Position numbers and translations under genes: made by a program. A DNA stretch of 64,000 bases, taken from Pseudomonas fluorescens (GTDB lineage: Bacteria > Pseudomonadota > Gammaproteobacteria > Pseudomonadales > Pseudomonadaceae). This document shows positions 8,710 to 17,623 of this stretch, in pieces. How positions within the stretch are numbered: position 1 is the stretch's first letter; the number at the start of each line of letters is the position of its first letter. The DNA is taken from contig NZ_CP012830.1 of the NCBI RefSeq assembly GCF_001307155.1, positions 1,791,501-1,855,500 on the forward strand. Direction: 5' to 3'. The notes beneath the pieces are model-generated. The model did no database searches, had not been told where the DNA came from, and saw only the letters and a program-made list of their open reading frames with translations.

Positions 8710-9528
8710 ATGAGCAAGACACGAATTGCCTTTATCGGTGCCGGAAACATGGCCGCCAGCCTGATCGGCGGCCTGCGTGCCAAAGGCCTGGACGCTGCAC
8801 AGATCCGCGCCAGCGACCCGGGCGCTGAAACTCGCGCACGGGTAACCGCCGAACACGGCATCGAAACGTTCGCCAACAACGCCGACGCCATTCAAGGCGC
8901 AGACGTGGTCGTGCTGGCGGTCAAACCCCAGGCCATGAAAGCCGTGTGTGAAGCACTGCGCCCAAGCCTGGCGCCGAATCAACTGGTGGTGTCGATTGCC
9001 GCCGGGATCACCTGCGCCAGCATGAACAACTGGCTTGGCGCTCAGCCGATCGTGCGTTGCATGCCCAACACCCCGGCGCTGCTGCGTCAGGGCGTGAGCG
9101 GTTTGTACGCCACGGCCCAAGTGACTGCCGAACAGCGTCAGCAGGCCCAGGAGCTGCTGTCTGCCGTTGGCATCGCCCTGTGGCTGAACGAAGAGCAGCA
9201 ACTGGACGCGGTCACCGCCGTTTCCGGTTCGGGCCCTGCGTACTTCTTCCTGCTGATCGAAGCCATGACCGCTGCAGGCGAGAAGCTTGGCCTGCCACGG
9301 GACATCGCTGCCCAGCTGACCCTGCAAACCGCGCTGGGCGCCGCGCACATGGCCGTTGCCAGTGACGTCGACGCTGCGGAGCTACGCCGTCGCGTGACCT
9401 CGCCAGCAGGCACCACCGAAGCCGCGATCAAGACCTTCCAGGCCGGCGGCTTTGAAGCCCTGGTCGAAAAAGCACTCGGCGCCGCAGCCCACCGTTCAGC
9501 CGAGATGGCCGAGCAACTGGGTCGCTAA
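8710..9528 (+). CDS. proC: Pyrroline-5-carboxylate reductase
   Basis: The product is 272 aa with an N-terminal Rossmann site (IAFIGAGNMAASLIGGL, residues 5-21) for NAD(P)H and the C-terminal dimerisation domain with the P5CR signature (SGSGPAYFFLLIEAM then RDIAAQLTLQTALGAA). It makes proline from pyrroline-5-carboxylate in the cytosol. The placement directly after yggS is widely conserved and fits the PLP/proline link of YggS. A good AAGGAC ribosome-binding site precedes the start. Confidence 0.96.
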   Translation: MSKTRIAFIGAGNMAASLIGGLRAKGLDAAQIRASDPGAETRARVTAEHGIETFANNADAIQGADVVVLAVKPQAMKAVCEALRPSLAPNQLVVSIAAGITCASMNNWLGAQPIVRCMPNTPALLRQGVSGLYATAQVTAEQRQQAQELLSAVGIALWLNEEQQLDAVTAVSGSGPAYFFLLIEAMTAAGEKLGLPRDIAAQLTLQTALGAAHMAVASDVDAAELRRRVTSPAGTTEAAIKTFQAGGFEALVEKALGAAAHRSAEMAEQLGR

Positions 9529-9552
9529 TCAGCTCTTACAAAGGAATCCATA

Positions 9553-10140
9553 ATGCTCGGACTCAATGACGCTGCCATTTTCATCATCAAAACCCTGGGC
9601 AGCCTGTACCTGCTGATCGTGCTGCTGCGTTTTATCCTGCAATTGGTTCGGGCGAACTTTTACAACCCGCTCTGCCAGTTCATCGTGAAAGCCACTCAGC
9701 CGCTGCTCAAGCCTCTGCGCCGGGTAATCCCAAGCATGTTCGGGCTGGACATGTCGTCTCTTGTACTGGCGCTGATCGTGCAGATGCTGCTGATAGCCGT
9801 CATCCTGGCGCTCAAAGGCTTCCTGGTCGACTCGCTGCTGTTGGTGCCTTGGGCACTGATCGCCATCTTCTCGCTGTTTTTGAATATTCTGTTCTACGCG
9901 ATGATCATCAGCGTGATTCTGTCCTGGGTCGCCCCGGGGAGCCACAATCCGGGCGCAGAGCTGGTCGCTCAGATTACTGAACCGGTACTCGCCCCATTCC
10001 GCCGTATCGTGCCGAACCTGGGTGGCCTCGATATCTCGCCGATCTTTGCGTTTATCGTGATCCAGTTGCTGCAAAGCTGGCTGATCCCACGCCTTGCGTA
10101 CTTTGCCCTCATGCCGCAGGGGCTGCTCGGGCTCATCTGA
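9553..10140 (+). CDS. yggT: YggT family membrane protein, two tandem YggT units
   Basis: The product is 195 aa and strongly hydrophobic, with four predicted helices. Two homologous halves are visible: the first contains LLRFILQLVRANFYNP with QPLLKPLRRVIPS, the second SVILSWVAPGSHNP with EPVLAPFRRIVPN. YggT proteins are inner-membrane proteins, linked in some species to osmotic tolerance or placed near division genes (YlmG type). The stop overlaps the next ATG (CTGATGAG), so it is coupled to yggU. Confidence 0.92.
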   Translation: MLGLNDAAIFIIKTLGSLYLLIVLLRFILQLVRANFYNPLCQFIVKATQPLLKPLRRVIPSMFGLDMSSLVLALIVQMLLIAVILALKGFLVDSLLLVPWALIAIFSLFLNILFYAMIISVILSWVAPGSHNPGAELVAQITEPVLAPFRRIVPNLGGLDISPIFAFIVIQLLQSWLIPRLAYFALMPQGLLGLI

Positions 10141-10436
10141 TGAGCTACTTTCGCTGGGACGGGGATGACCTGATCCTCGACTGTCACCTGCAACCGGCGG
10201 CCCGCAGCGATGATTTCTGCGGGCTGCATGGCGATCGGCTGAAGATCCGCCTGACCGCCCCGCCGGTCGAAGGCAAGGCCAATGCCTACCTGATGGCGTT
10301 TCTGGCCAAGGCGTTTGGCGTGTCCAAGAGCCAGGTGAGCCTGATCAGCGGCGAGCTGAACCGGCAGAAGCGGGTTCGGATCAGCTCGCCGAAGAAGCTG
10401 CCGGAATTGCCGGGGTTGCTGCGTCCAGCAAGCTGA
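10140..10436 (+). CDS. yggU: DUF167 (YggU) family small protein
   Basis: The product is 98 aa. DUF167 hallmarks are present: LKIRLTAPPVEGKANAYLM, then FLAKAFGVSKSQVSLISGE and a basic tail, giving a compact alpha/beta fold. The family function is unknown; it tends to follow YggT. The gene starts inside the yggT stop codon. It is the last gene before a REP doublet and metX. Confidence 0.92.
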   Translation: MSYFRWDGDDLILDCHLQPAARSDDFCGLHGDRLKIRLTAPPVEGKANAYLMAFLAKAFGVSKSQVSLISGELNRQKRVRISSPKKLPELPGLLRPAS

Positions 10437-10450
10437 CCGCGTCATCGTTC

Positions 10451-10540
10451 ATCGCGAGCAAGCTTTGCTCCTACGGGTCATGGGTTGTACGCAAATCCGC
10501 GACCGACACAAACGTTGTAGGAGCAAGGCTTGCCCGCGAT
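10451..10540. repeat. REP doublet type B, copy 1
   Basis: Two inverted units of the second REP family face outwards: an ATCGCGAGCAAGCTTTGCTC half at the left, slightly diverged, and a canonical GTAGGAGCAAGGCTTGCCCG half at the right. The pair is 90 bp long and sits between yggU and metX, probably marking the end of the yggS operon. Confidence 0.85.
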
Positions 10541-10598
10541 GGCAGCACCTCGGTAGAACTGAATGAAATCAGGCCCGGCCTTTGCTTGCCGCTGGGGG

Positions 10599-10640
10599 CC
10601 CTGCTCATTAGACTTACGCCTCATTTCAACGAGAGCAGGG
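10599..10640 (+). promoter_or_regulatory. Hairpin covering the metX ribosome-binding site
   Basis: CCCTGCTC at 10599-10606 is perfectly complementary to GAGCAGGG at 10633-10640, and the latter is the only Shine-Dalgarno-like sequence before the metX ATG at 10644. If the transcript starts upstream of 10599, this 8 bp stem would hide the ribosome-binding site. It resembles no SAM riboswitch known to me. The structure is read directly; regulation is inferred. Confidence 0.4.
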
Positions 10641-10643
10641 TCG

Positions 10644-11783
10644 ATGCCAACTGCCTTTCCCGCCGATTCTGTTGGTCTGGTGACGCCGCAAGTGGCGCAC
10701 TTCAGCGAGCCCCTGGCCCTTGCCTGCGGCCGCTCCTTGCCAGCCTATGACCTGATTTATGAAACCTACGGCACGTTGAACGCCACGGCGAGCAACGCCG
10801 TGCTGATTTGCCATGCTTTGTCGGGTCACCATCACGCTGCCGGTTATCACAGTACCGAAGACCGTAAACCCGGTTGGTGGGACAGCTGTATCGGCCCGGG
10901 CAAACCGATCGACACCAACAAGTTCTTCGTGGTCAGCCTGAACAACCTCGGCGGCTGCAACGGCTCTACCGGCCCGAGCAGCACCAACCCGGACACCGGC
11001 AAACCGTTTGGTGCCGACTTCCCGGTGCTGACCGTGGAAGACTGGGTGCACAGCCAGGCGCGTCTGGCGGACCGGATCGGCATCAACCAGTGGGCCGCGG
11101 TGATCGGTGGCAGCCTGGGTGGCATGCAGGCGATACAGTGGAGCATTACCTACCCTGATCGTATCCGCCACTGCCTGGCCATTGCCTCGGCGCCGAAACT
11201 GTCGGCGCAGAACATCGCCTTCAACGAAGTGGCGCGTCAGGCGATCCTCACCGATCCGGATTTCCATGGTGGCTCGTTCCAGGAAGCGGGTGTGATCCCC
11301 AAGCGTGGGCTGATGCTCGCGCGGATGGTCGGGCACATCACCTACCTGTCGGACGATTCCATGGGCGAGAAATTCGGCCGTGGCCTGAAGAGTGAAAAGC
11401 TCAACTACGACTTCCACAGCGTCGAGTTCCAGGTCGAAAGCTACCTGCGTTATCAGGGCGAGGAGTTCTCCGGGCGTTTTGACGCCAACACCTACCTGCT
11501 GATGACCAAAGCGCTGGACTACTTCGATCCAGCAGCGAACTTCGACGATAACCTGGCGAAAACCTTCGCCGGTGCCAAGGCCAAGTTCTGCGTGATGTCC
11601 TTCACCACCGACTGGCGCTTCTCCCCGGCCCGCTCGCGGGAACTGGTTGATGCGTTGATGGCGGCCAAGAAAGACGTTTGCTACCTGGAGATCGATGCTC
11701 CGCAAGGCCACGACGCCTTCCTGATTCCGATCCCGCGCTACTTGCAGGCGTTTCGCAATTACATGAACCGAATTTCGCTTTGA
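10644..11783 (+). CDS. metX: Homoserine O-acyltransferase MetX
   Basis: The product is 379 aa from the ATG at 10644 ([16 protein letters not shown]); the in-frame extension to 10563 lacks support. It is an alpha/beta hydrolase with the nucleophile elbow [13 protein letters not shown] (Ser near residue 157), the acid in TTDWRFSP and the catalytic His in PQGHDAFLI. It acylates homoserine in methionine synthesis; Pseudomonas MetX enzymes are reported to use succinyl-CoA rather than acetyl-CoA, so the acyl donor should not be assumed. It is coupled to metW 7 bp downstream. Confidence 0.94.
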   Translation: MPTAFPADSVGLVTPQVAHFSEPLALACGRSLPAYDLIYETYGTLNATASNAVLICHALSGHHHAAGYHSTEDRKPGWWDSCIGPGKPIDTNKFFVVSLNNLGGCNGSTGPSSTNPDTGKPFGADFPVLTVEDWVHSQARLADRIGINQWAAVIGGSLGGMQAIQWSITYPDRIRHCLAIASAPKLSAQNIAFNEVARQAILTDPDFHGGSFQEAGVIPKRGLMLARMVGHITYLSDDSMGEKFGRGLKSEKLNYDFHSVEFQVESYLRYQGEEFSGRFDANTYLLMTKALDYFDPAANFDDNLAKTFAGAKAKFCVMSFTTDWRFSPARSRELVDALMAAKKDVCYLEIDAPQGHDAFLIPIPRYLQAFRNYMNRISL

Positions 11784-11790
11784 GGAAGTC

Positions 11791-12411
11791 ATGAGAGCCG
11801 ATCTGGAAATCATCCAGGAATGGATCCCCGCCGGCAGCCGCGTGCTCGACCTCGGTTGCGGCGACGGCGAGCTGCTGACCTGGCTGCGCGATAACAAGCA
11901 AGTGACCGGCTATGGGCTGGAAAACGACGCGGACAACATCGCCGAATGCGTGGCCAAGGGCATCAACGTCATCGAGCAGGACCTGGACAAGGGCCTGGGC
12001 AACTTTGCCAGCAACAGTTTCGACATCGTGGTGATGACCCAGGCCCTGCAAGCCGTGCATTACCCGGACAAGATCCTCGACGAAATGCTGCGGGTCGGTC
12101 GCCAGTGCATCATCACCTTCCCCAACTTCGGTCACTGGCGCTGCCGCTGGTACTTGGCAAGCAAGGGCCGGATGCCGGTTTCGGAGTTTTTGCCGTACAC
12201 CTGGTACAACACGCCGAACATCCACTTCTGCACCTTCGCAGACTTTGAGGCGCTGTGCCGCGAACGTGAAGCCAAGGTCATCGATCGGCTTGCCGTCGAT
12301 CAACAACACCGACACGGGTGGGCCAGTAAGCTATGGCCTAATCTATTAGGTGAGATTGGCATCTACCGCGTCAGCAGTCCTGGCCTGCAGGATCACCAGG
12401 TAGCGGTTTAA
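11791..12411 (+). CDS. metW: Methionine biosynthesis protein MetW
   Basis: The product is 206 aa, a class I SAM-methyltransferase fold with motif I VLDLGCGDGELLTWL (about residues 18-32) and FDIVVMTQALQAVH. MetW is found with metX in proteobacteria and is needed by, or enhances, the acyltransferase in some species; its own methyl acceptor is unknown. The 7 bp gap from metX marks a shared transcript. Confidence 0.93.
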   Translation: MRADLEIIQEWIPAGSRVLDLGCGDGELLTWLRDNKQVTGYGLENDADNIAECVAKGINVIEQDLDKGLGNFASNSFDIVVMTQALQAVHYPDKILDEMLRVGRQCIITFPNFGHWRCRWYLASKGRMPVSEFLPYTWYNTPNIHFCTFADFEALCREREAKVIDRLAVDQQHRHGWASKLWPNLLGEIGIYRVSSPGLQDHQVAV

Positions 12412-12435
12412 CGAGTTTTTTCGAGGAGAGCGATC

Positions 12436-12870
12436 ATGGGTCGTCTAGCCCTGTTTCTATTAACTGCCTGCCTGAGCGTCAGCGCCATGGCCGCCGAACC
12501 GATCAAAGGCGAGCGCCAGGAAACCTTTGGTGACGTGACGGTGCACTACAACACCTTCAATTCCACCTACCTGACGCCGGATATTGCCAAAAACGCCGAA
12601 CTGGTCCGCAGCAAGAATCAGGGCGTGATCAATGTGTCGGTGATCAAGGCCAACAAACCGGTGATCGCCCAGGTCAGTGGCACGGTGAAAGACCTGACCA
12701 GTAAAAGCGTCCCGCTGAAGTTCAAACAGATCACCGAAACCGGGGCCGTCTACTACATCGCCCAGTTCCCGGTGGATCAGCAGGAAGTCCGCACTTTCGA
12801 AATCAACGTGCAAACCGGCGACAAAATCAACACCATCAATTTCAACCAAGAGCTCTTCCCCGGCGAATGA
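12436..12870 (+). CDS. DUF4426 periplasmic protein
   Basis: The product is 144 aa with a signal peptide (residues 1-19, [14 protein letters not shown] then AEPI) and a small beta-rich domain containing [14 protein letters not shown] and [11 protein letters not shown]. This matches the DUF4426 family usually found between metW and rdgB in Pseudomonas. The Cys in the leader is not in a clear lipobox, so a soluble periplasmic product is more likely than a lipoprotein. The function is unknown. Its stop overlaps the rdgB ATG by 4 bp. Confidence 0.87.
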   Translation: MGRLALFLLTACLSVSAMAAEPIKGERQETFGDVTVHYNTFNSTYLTPDIAKNAELVRSKNQGVINVSVIKANKPVIAQVSGTVKDLTSKSVPLKFKQITETGAVYYIAQFPVDQQEVRTFEINVQTGDKINTINFNQELFPGE

Positions 12871-13463
12871 TCAATTTCTCGCAACTCGTGTTGGCCAGCC
12901 ATAACGCCGGCAAACTCAAAGAACTCCAGGCCATGCTCGGCGAATCGGTGCACCTGCGCTCGATAGGCGAGTTCAGCAGCGTCGAGCCTGAAGAAACCGG
13001 CCTGTCGTTCGTCGAAAACGCCATCCTCAAGGCCCGCAATGCCTCGCGCATTTCCGGTTTGCCGGCACTGGCCGATGATTCGGGGCTGGCGGTGGACTTC
13101 CTCGGCGGTGCGCCGGGTATCTACTCGGCGCGCTATGCCGACGGCCAGGGCGACGCGGCGAACAACGCCAAGCTGCTCGACGTGCTGAAAGACGTCCCTG
13201 AAGCCGAACGCGGTGCGCAGTTTGTGTGCGTGCTGGCGCTGGTACGCCACGCCGATGATCCGCTGCCGATTCTCTGCGAAGGCCTGTGGCACGGGCGCAT
13301 CCTGACCGAAGCCAGCGGTAAACACGGTTTTGGCTATGATCCGCTGTTCTGGGTGCCGGAGCGCGAATGCTCCAGTGCAGAATTGAGCCCGGCCGAGAAA
13401 AACCAGCTCAGCCACCGCGCCCGTGCAATGGATTTGCTGCGCCAACGCCTGAGCCTGAAATGA
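12867..13463 (+). CDS. rdgB: XTP/dITP diphosphatase
   Basis: The product is 198 aa of the Ham1/RdgB family: [15 protein letters not shown] at residues 7-21 binds the triphosphate, [16 protein letters not shown] near 68-83 carries the catalytic Asp and metal ligands, and [13 protein letters not shown] near 152-164 lines the base pocket. It removes deaminated purine nucleotides (ITP, XTP) from the pool in the cytosol. It overlaps both neighbours by 4 bp. Confidence 0.96.
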   Translation: MINFSQLVLASHNAGKLKELQAMLGESVHLRSIGEFSSVEPEETGLSFVENAILKARNASRISGLPALADDSGLAVDFLGGAPGIYSARYADGQGDAANNAKLLDVLKDVPEAERGAQFVCVLALVRHADDPLPILCEGLWHGRILTEASGKHGFGYDPLFWVPERECSSAELSPAEKNQLSHRARAMDLLRQRLSLK

Positions 13464-14662
13464 CCCACGACTCGTCCGCGTCGCCGCTGATACACGGCGG
13501 CGCGCAATCGCCTCGGGCGGCCCTGCCAGTGCTGCCGCCCCTGGCGCTGTATATCCACATTCCGTGGTGCGTCCGCAAATGCCCTTATTGCGACTTCAAC
13601 TCCCACACCGCAAGCCCCGTGCTGCCGGAAGAAGAGTATGTCGATGCCCTGCTGGCTGACCTCGATCAAGACTTGCATGCGGTTTACGGCCGTGAACTGA
13701 GCTCGATCTTCTTCGGCGGCGGCACACCGAGCCTGTTCAGCGCGCAAGCGTTGGGCCGCTTGCTCAAAGGTGTGGAACAGCGAATCCCGTTTGCCGGCGA
13801 TATCGAAATCACCCTGGAAGCCAACCCCGGGACCTTCGAACAGGAAAAATTCGTCGCTTACCGTGCCTTGGGCATCAATCGCCTGTCGATCGGCATCCAG
13901 AGCTTCCAGCAAGAGAAACTCAAGGCCCTGGGCCGGATCCACAACGGCGATGAAGCGATTCGCGCGGCTGGCATGGCCCGACAGGCCGGGTTCGATAACT
14001 TCAACCTGGACCTGATGCACGGCTTGCCCGATCAGTCCCTGGAGGATGCGCTGGACGACCTGCGTCAGGCCATCGCGCTGAAACCGACTCATCTGTCCTG
14101 GTATCAGCTGACGCTGGAGCCGAACACGGTGTTCTGGAATCAGCCGCCAACCCTGCCGGAAGATGACACCTTGTGGGACATTCAGGAGGCTGGCCAGGCG
14201 CTGCTGGCCGAACACGGTTACGCCCAATACGAAGTGTCGGCCTATGCCCAGCCTGGTCGCCCGGCGCGGCATAACCTCAATTACTGGAGTTTTGGCGACT
14301 TCATCGGCATCGGCGCCGGGGCTCACGGCAAGCTCAGCCATCCGGACGGACGCATTGTCCGCACCTGGAAGACTCGTCTGCCGAAGGACTACCTCAACCC
14401 GGCAAAAAGCTTTCAAGCGGGTGAGAAGGCCCTGACCAACGAAGAGCTGCCGTTCGAGTTCCTGATGAATGCCCTGCGTCTGACCGAAGGTGTCGAGGCG
14501 CGCCTATATCCGGAGCGCACCGGCCTGACGCTGGAAAGCCTTGCGCAAGGCCGACGCGAGGCCGAACAAAGTGGCTTGTTGCAGGTCGAACCGTCACGTC
14601 TGGCGGCGACGATGCGCGGACAGCTGTTCCTCAATGACTTGCTGCAGAATTTTCTGACTTAA
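13460..14662 (+). CDS. hemW: Radical SAM family heme chaperone HemW
   Basis: The product is 400 aa from the ATG at 13460, which overlaps the rdgB stop. The radical SAM cluster motif is [14 protein letters not shown], with the CxxxCxxC form typical of HemW and a fourth nearby Cys replaced as usual; [17 protein letters not shown] and LSIGIQSF follow. HemW was long annotated as oxygen-independent coproporphyrinogen oxidase but lacks that activity and instead carries heme to client proteins. Gene order rdgB-hemW is strongly conserved. Confidence 0.94.
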   Translation: MTHDSSASPLIHGGAQSPRAALPVLPPLALYIHIPWCVRKCPYCDFNSHTASPVLPEEEYVDALLADLDQDLHAVYGRELSSIFFGGGTPSLFSAQALGRLLKGVEQRIPFAGDIEITLEANPGTFEQEKFVAYRALGINRLSIGIQSFQQEKLKALGRIHNGDEAIRAAGMARQAGFDNFNLDLMHGLPDQSLEDALDDLRQAIALKPTHLSWYQLTLEPNTVFWNQPPTLPEDDTLWDIQEAGQALLAEHGYAQYEVSAYAQPGRPARHNLNYWSFGDFIGIGAGAHGKLSHPDGRIVRTWKTRLPKDYLNPAKSFQAGEKALTNEELPFEFLMNALRLTEGVEARLYPERTGLTLESLAQGRREAEQSGLLQVEPSRLAATMRGQLFLNDLLQNFLT

Positions 14663-14671
14663 GGAAATCGA

Positions 14672-14995
14672 ATGGATTTGGTACTCGATCTGCTTGCCAC
14701 CGTGTCCCGCTGGAGCCGTAGCAACCTGTCGGAAATCGCCCTGGCGCTGGTGGGCTGCCTGCTGGTGCTGTTTGGCGCCGATATCAAAGGCTGGATCGAT
14801 CAACGCCTGGGCAGCATCGCTGGCGCCTTGCGCGTCCCGCTGATGGCCCTGGTGTGCATGATCGGCAGCGGCGCCGCACTGATCTACGCCACGCCATGGA
14901 TTGTTCGCGGCCTGAGCCAGTTCAACAACTACAGCCTGGCCCCGGTGTTGTTGGTGGTGCTGGTGCTGATCGGCGTCGTCGCCGACCGCCGCTGA
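14672..14995 (+). CDS. DUF3392 small membrane protein
   Basis: The product is 107 aa with three hydrophobic helices (about 22-37, 55-72 and 85-103) and the polar stretch ADIKGWIDQRLGSIAG between the first two. This is the DUF3392 family, found after hemW in pseudomonads. The function is unknown. It is the last gene of the run; the type A REPIN at 15019 follows. Confidence 0.85.
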   Translation: MDLVLDLLATVSRWSRSNLSEIALALVGCLLVLFGADIKGWIDQRLGSIAGALRVPLMALVCMIGSGAALIYATPWIVRGLSQFNNYSLAPVLLVVLVLIGVVADRR

Positions 14996-15018
14996 GCCTG
15001 TAGGAACCAGACGGCTTT

Positions 15019-15162
15019 TGTGGCGAGGGAGCTTGCTCCCGCCGGCCGGTCCGCGTTCGGGCGAAGCAGTCGTAAATCGGCTGACACGTTCTTACTGTTA
15101 GAACGTGGCTGCCGATTTTGGGCCGGCTTCGCCGTCCATCGGGAGCAAGCTCCCTCGCCACA
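15019..15162. repeat. REPIN type A, copy 3
   Basis: This 144 bp inverted doublet has the same outer ends as the copies at 1270, 6759 and 59100. Its interior carries an extra palindromic part (GTTCTTAC ... GTTAGAAC) between the two REP halves. It fills the gap between the convergent DUF3392 gene and trmB. Confidence 0.9.
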
Positions 15163-15165
15163 GGC

Positions 15166-15891
15166 TTAGGACTGTTTCTCGAACTTCAAATCCCACACGC
15201 CGTGCCCAAGACGTTCGCCGCGGCGTTCGAATTTGGTGATCGGGCGCTCGGCCGGACGCGGTACGCACTTGCCGTCTTCGGCGAGGTTTCGGTAGCCCGG
15301 CGCGACGTTCATCACTTCCAGCATGTATTCGGCATACGGTTCCCAGTCGGTGGCCATGTGCAGCACACCGCCGACTTTCAACTTGCTGCGTACCAGCTCC
15401 GCGAACGACGCCTGAACGATACGACGCTTGTGGTGACGGCTCTTGTGCCACGGGTCCGGGAAAAACAGCATCAGGCGATCGAGGCTGTTATCGGCCACGC
15501 AACGGTTGAGCACTTCGATCGCATCGCAATCGTAGACCCGCAGGTTGGTCAGGCCTTGAGTCAACACGCCATTGAGCAACGCGCCGACACCTGGGCGGTG
15601 TACTTCAACGCCAATGAAGTCCTGATCAGGCGAAGCCGCGGCCATTTCCAGCAGCGAATGGCCCATGCCGAAACCGATTTCCAGCGAGCGTGGTGCCGAG
15701 CGACCGAACACCTGGTCAAAATCCACCGGCGCGTCGGCCAACGGCAGGACGAACAGCGGCGTGCCTTGGTCCAGGCCGCGCTGCTGGCCTTCAGTCATGC
15801 GCCCGGCGCGCATCACGAAACTCTTGATGCGGCGGTGTTGGCGCTCTTCGCCTGCTTCCGTCTGGATAGGCGTGTCGTTCGATTCAGTCAT
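15166..15891 (-). CDS. trmB: tRNA (guanine-N7-)-methyltransferase
   Basis: The product is 241 aa from the ATG at 15891; the in-frame codon just before it is TTG and an AAGAG lies upstream. The SAM site [15 protein letters not shown] and the adjacent [13 protein letters not shown] are followed by [16 protein letters not shown], the TrmB signature. It makes m7G46 in tRNA. It starts 9 bp after thiG, so it is likely the last gene of a thiS-thiG-trmB transcript. Confidence 0.95.
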   Translation of the reverse strand: MTESNDTPIQTEAGEERQHRRIKSFVMRAGRMTEGQQRGLDQGTPLFVLPLADAPVDFDQVFGRSAPRSLEIGFGMGHSLLEMAAASPDQDFIGVEVHRPGVGALLNGVLTQGLTNLRVYDCDAIEVLNRCVADNSLDRLMLFFPDPWHKSRHHKRRIVQASFAELVRSKLKVGGVLHMATDWEPYAEYMLEVMNVAPGYRNLAEDGKCVPRPAERPITKFERRGERLGHGVWDLKFEKQS

Positions 15892-15900
15892 CAATGGCTC

Positions 15901-16695
15901 TTACTTGATCAGACCATCCAGCGGCGAGGAAGCGCTGGCATAGAGTTTTTTCGGCATGCGCCCGGCGAGGTACGCCAGACGACCTGCAACAATGGCGTGT
16001 TTCATCGCTTCAGCCATCATGATCGGCTGCTGCGCGTGGGCGATGGCCGAGTTCATCAGCACCGCTTCGCAACCCAGTTCCATGGCAATGGTCGCGTCGG
16101 ATGCCGTACCGACACCAGCATCCACCAACACCGGGATCTTGGCTTCTTCGAGGATGATCTGCAGGTTGTACGGGTTGCAGATCCCCAGGCCCGTGCCGAT
16201 CAGACCGGCCAGTGGCATGACGGCGATGCAGCCGATTTCCGCCAGTTGACGGGCAATGATCGGGTCATCGCTGGTGTAGACCATCACGTCGAAACCTTCC
16301 TTGACCAGCACTTCGGCGGCCTTGAGGGTTTCGATCACGTTAGGGAACAGGGTTTTCTGGTCCGCCAACACTTCCAGCTTCACCAGGTTGTGGCCGCCGA
16401 GCAGTTCACGGGCCAGGCGGCATGTGCGCACAGCCTCGGTAGCGTCGAAGCACCCGGCAGTGTTCGGCAGGAAGGTGTAGCGATCCGGCGACAGGACTTC
16501 GAGCAGGTTCGGTTCGCCCGGGTTCTGGCCGAGGTTGGTGCGGCGCACGGCGAAGGTGACGATCTCGGCACCCGAGGCTTCGATGGCCAGGCGGGTTTCT
16601 TCCATGTCGCGGTACTTGCCGGTACCTACCAGCAAACGCGACTGGTAAGTACGACCGGCCAGGACGAAAGGCTTGTCGCTGCGTACGTTGCTCAT
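15901..16695 (-). CDS. thiG: Thiazole synthase
   Basis: The product is 264 aa from the ATG at 16695 ([14 protein letters not shown]); the open frame continues upstream through the palindromic repeat and is not coding there. TIM-barrel motifs include [30 protein letters not shown] and [21 protein letters not shown]. ThiG builds the thiazole phosphate ring of thiamine using the thiocarboxylate of ThiS. A 142 bp palindromic element now separates it from thiS. Confidence 0.96.
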   Translation of the reverse strand: MSNVRSDKPFVLAGRTYQSRLLVGTGKYRDMEETRLAIEASGAEIVTFAVRRTNLGQNPGEPNLLEVLSPDRYTFLPNTAGCFDATEAVRTCRLARELLGGHNLVKLEVLADQKTLFPNVIETLKAAEVLVKEGFDVMVYTSDDPIIARQLAEIGCIAVMPLAGLIGTGLGICNPYNLQIILEEAKIPVLVDAGVGTASDATIAMELGCEAVLMNSAIAHAQQPIMMAEAMKHAIVAGRLAYLAGRMPKKLYASASSPLDGLIK

Positions 16696-16741
16696 CGGAA
16701 ATCCTCTGTTGGGGTGAGGTTCTTGCAGAATTCTATATTTG

Positions 16742-16883
16742 GCAAACGCTGTGAAAACGTAGCGAGCGAAGGGAAGACAAGGCAAAAACAGGCGAGGAAG
16801 CGGAGTCTACGGGTTGTAAATGAGCATTCCGAGCCTGTTTTTAGCGCTGGATTACCGAGCGCAGTAGTTTTCACAGTGTTTGC
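16742..16883. mobile_element. Palindromic MITE-like element, copy 1, between thiS and thiG
   Basis: The ends are inverted repeats of about 25 bp: GCAAACGCTGTGAAAAC at the left and GTTTTCACAGTGTTTGC at the right. An inner inverted pair (AAAAACAGGCGAGGAAGCGG against GCATTCCGAGCCTGTTTTT) makes nearly the whole 142 bp one long hairpin. No open frame of note lies inside. The core is shared with the element at 31617. The thiS stop lies 4 bp beyond its edge. Confidence 0.75.
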
Positions 16884-16886
16884 GCT

Positions 16887-17087
16887 CTAGCCGCCGCCGA
16901 TGGCGTGAACGACTTCGACCGAGTCACCGTCGTTCAGCGTTGTTTCAGCATGCTGGCTGCGCGGGACGATATCCAGATTGAGTTCGACCGCGACCCGGCG
17001 TCCGGTCAGTTCCAGACGGGTCAGCAGGGCCGCGACGGTTTCGCCGTCGGGCAGTTCAAGGGATTCGCCGTTCAACTGAATGCGCAT
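16887..17087 (-). CDS. thiS: Sulfur carrier protein ThiS
   Basis: The product is 66 aa from the ATG at 17087 ([15 protein letters not shown]), the normal ThiS start; an ATG 18 bases upstream adds an unlikely leader. It is a ubiquitin-like fold protein ending in the required Gly-Gly tail (HAIGGG), where the thiocarboxylate forms and is passed to ThiG. It is coded upstream of thiG on the same strand. Confidence 0.94.
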   Translation of the reverse strand: MRIQLNGESLELPDGETVAALLTRLELTGRRVAVELNLDIVPRSQHAETTLNDGDSVEVVHAIGGG

Positions 17088-17177
17088 GCCGGATGCCGCC
17101 ATCATTTTTAGGGGCCAGCATTCTAGCCCGATCAGTCAGGTCGACCCAAGCCATTCGTCTTGAAACGGACTCTTAAG

Positions 17178-17549
17178 TCAGCTAAGGCGCCAGGCGGCTA
17201 TCCCAAGGCACAGCCAGCCCACGAGGAATGCCAATCCACCGAACGGTGTCACGATGCCCAGCTTGCTGACGCCGGTCAGGGTCAGCAGGTACAGGCTGCC
17301 GGAAAACAACAGGATGCCGAGGGCAAATGATACACCGGCCCAGGTGATCAAACGCCCGGGAATCTGCACGGCCAGCAGTGCTACGCCCAACAGCGCCAGG
17401 GTGTGCACCAGTTGGTAGGTGACGCCGGTGTGGAAAATCGCCAGGTATTCGGCACTCAGGCGGGCTTTCAGGCCATGGGCGGCAAATGCGCCCAGGCCCA
17501 CGCCGGTGAAACCGAAAAAAGCGGCCAGCATCAGAAAGCCACGCAGCAT
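17178..17549 (-). CDS. DUF423 membrane protein
   Basis: The product is 123 aa with four hydrophobic helices. The DUF423 signature GVGLGAFAAHGLKARLS lies near residues 16-32 and KLGIVTPFGGLAFLVGW near 96-112. This small inner-membrane family (YgdD type) is of unknown function. It is on the same strand as thiS, 90 bp upstream, and is divergent from mtgA. Confidence 0.9.
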   Translation of the reverse strand: MLRGFLMLAAFFGFTGVGLGAFAAHGLKARLSAEYLAIFHTGVTYQLVHTLALLGVALLAVQIPGRLITWAGVSFALGILLFSGSLYLLTLTGVSKLGIVTPFGGLAFLVGWLCLGIAAWRLS

Positions 17550-17623
17550 GAGGAACTCCAGTCAGAATCATCGGGCAGGGTCTGTATAATGGCCCGCTCG
17601 ACGGGTTCGGCCAAGCCATCTCT

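Noticed and set aside
10541..10643. A SAM riboswitch before metX
   Set aside because: The gap is too short and lacks any conserved SAM-I or SAM-II core that I can recognise; only the simple stem at 10599-10640 is supported.
15118..16890. A 590-codon open frame on the plus strand opposite trmB, thiG and the palindromic element
   Set aside because: It is antisense to two certain genes, shows no domain or ribosome site, and is explained by high GC and the reading-frame bias of the opposite genes.
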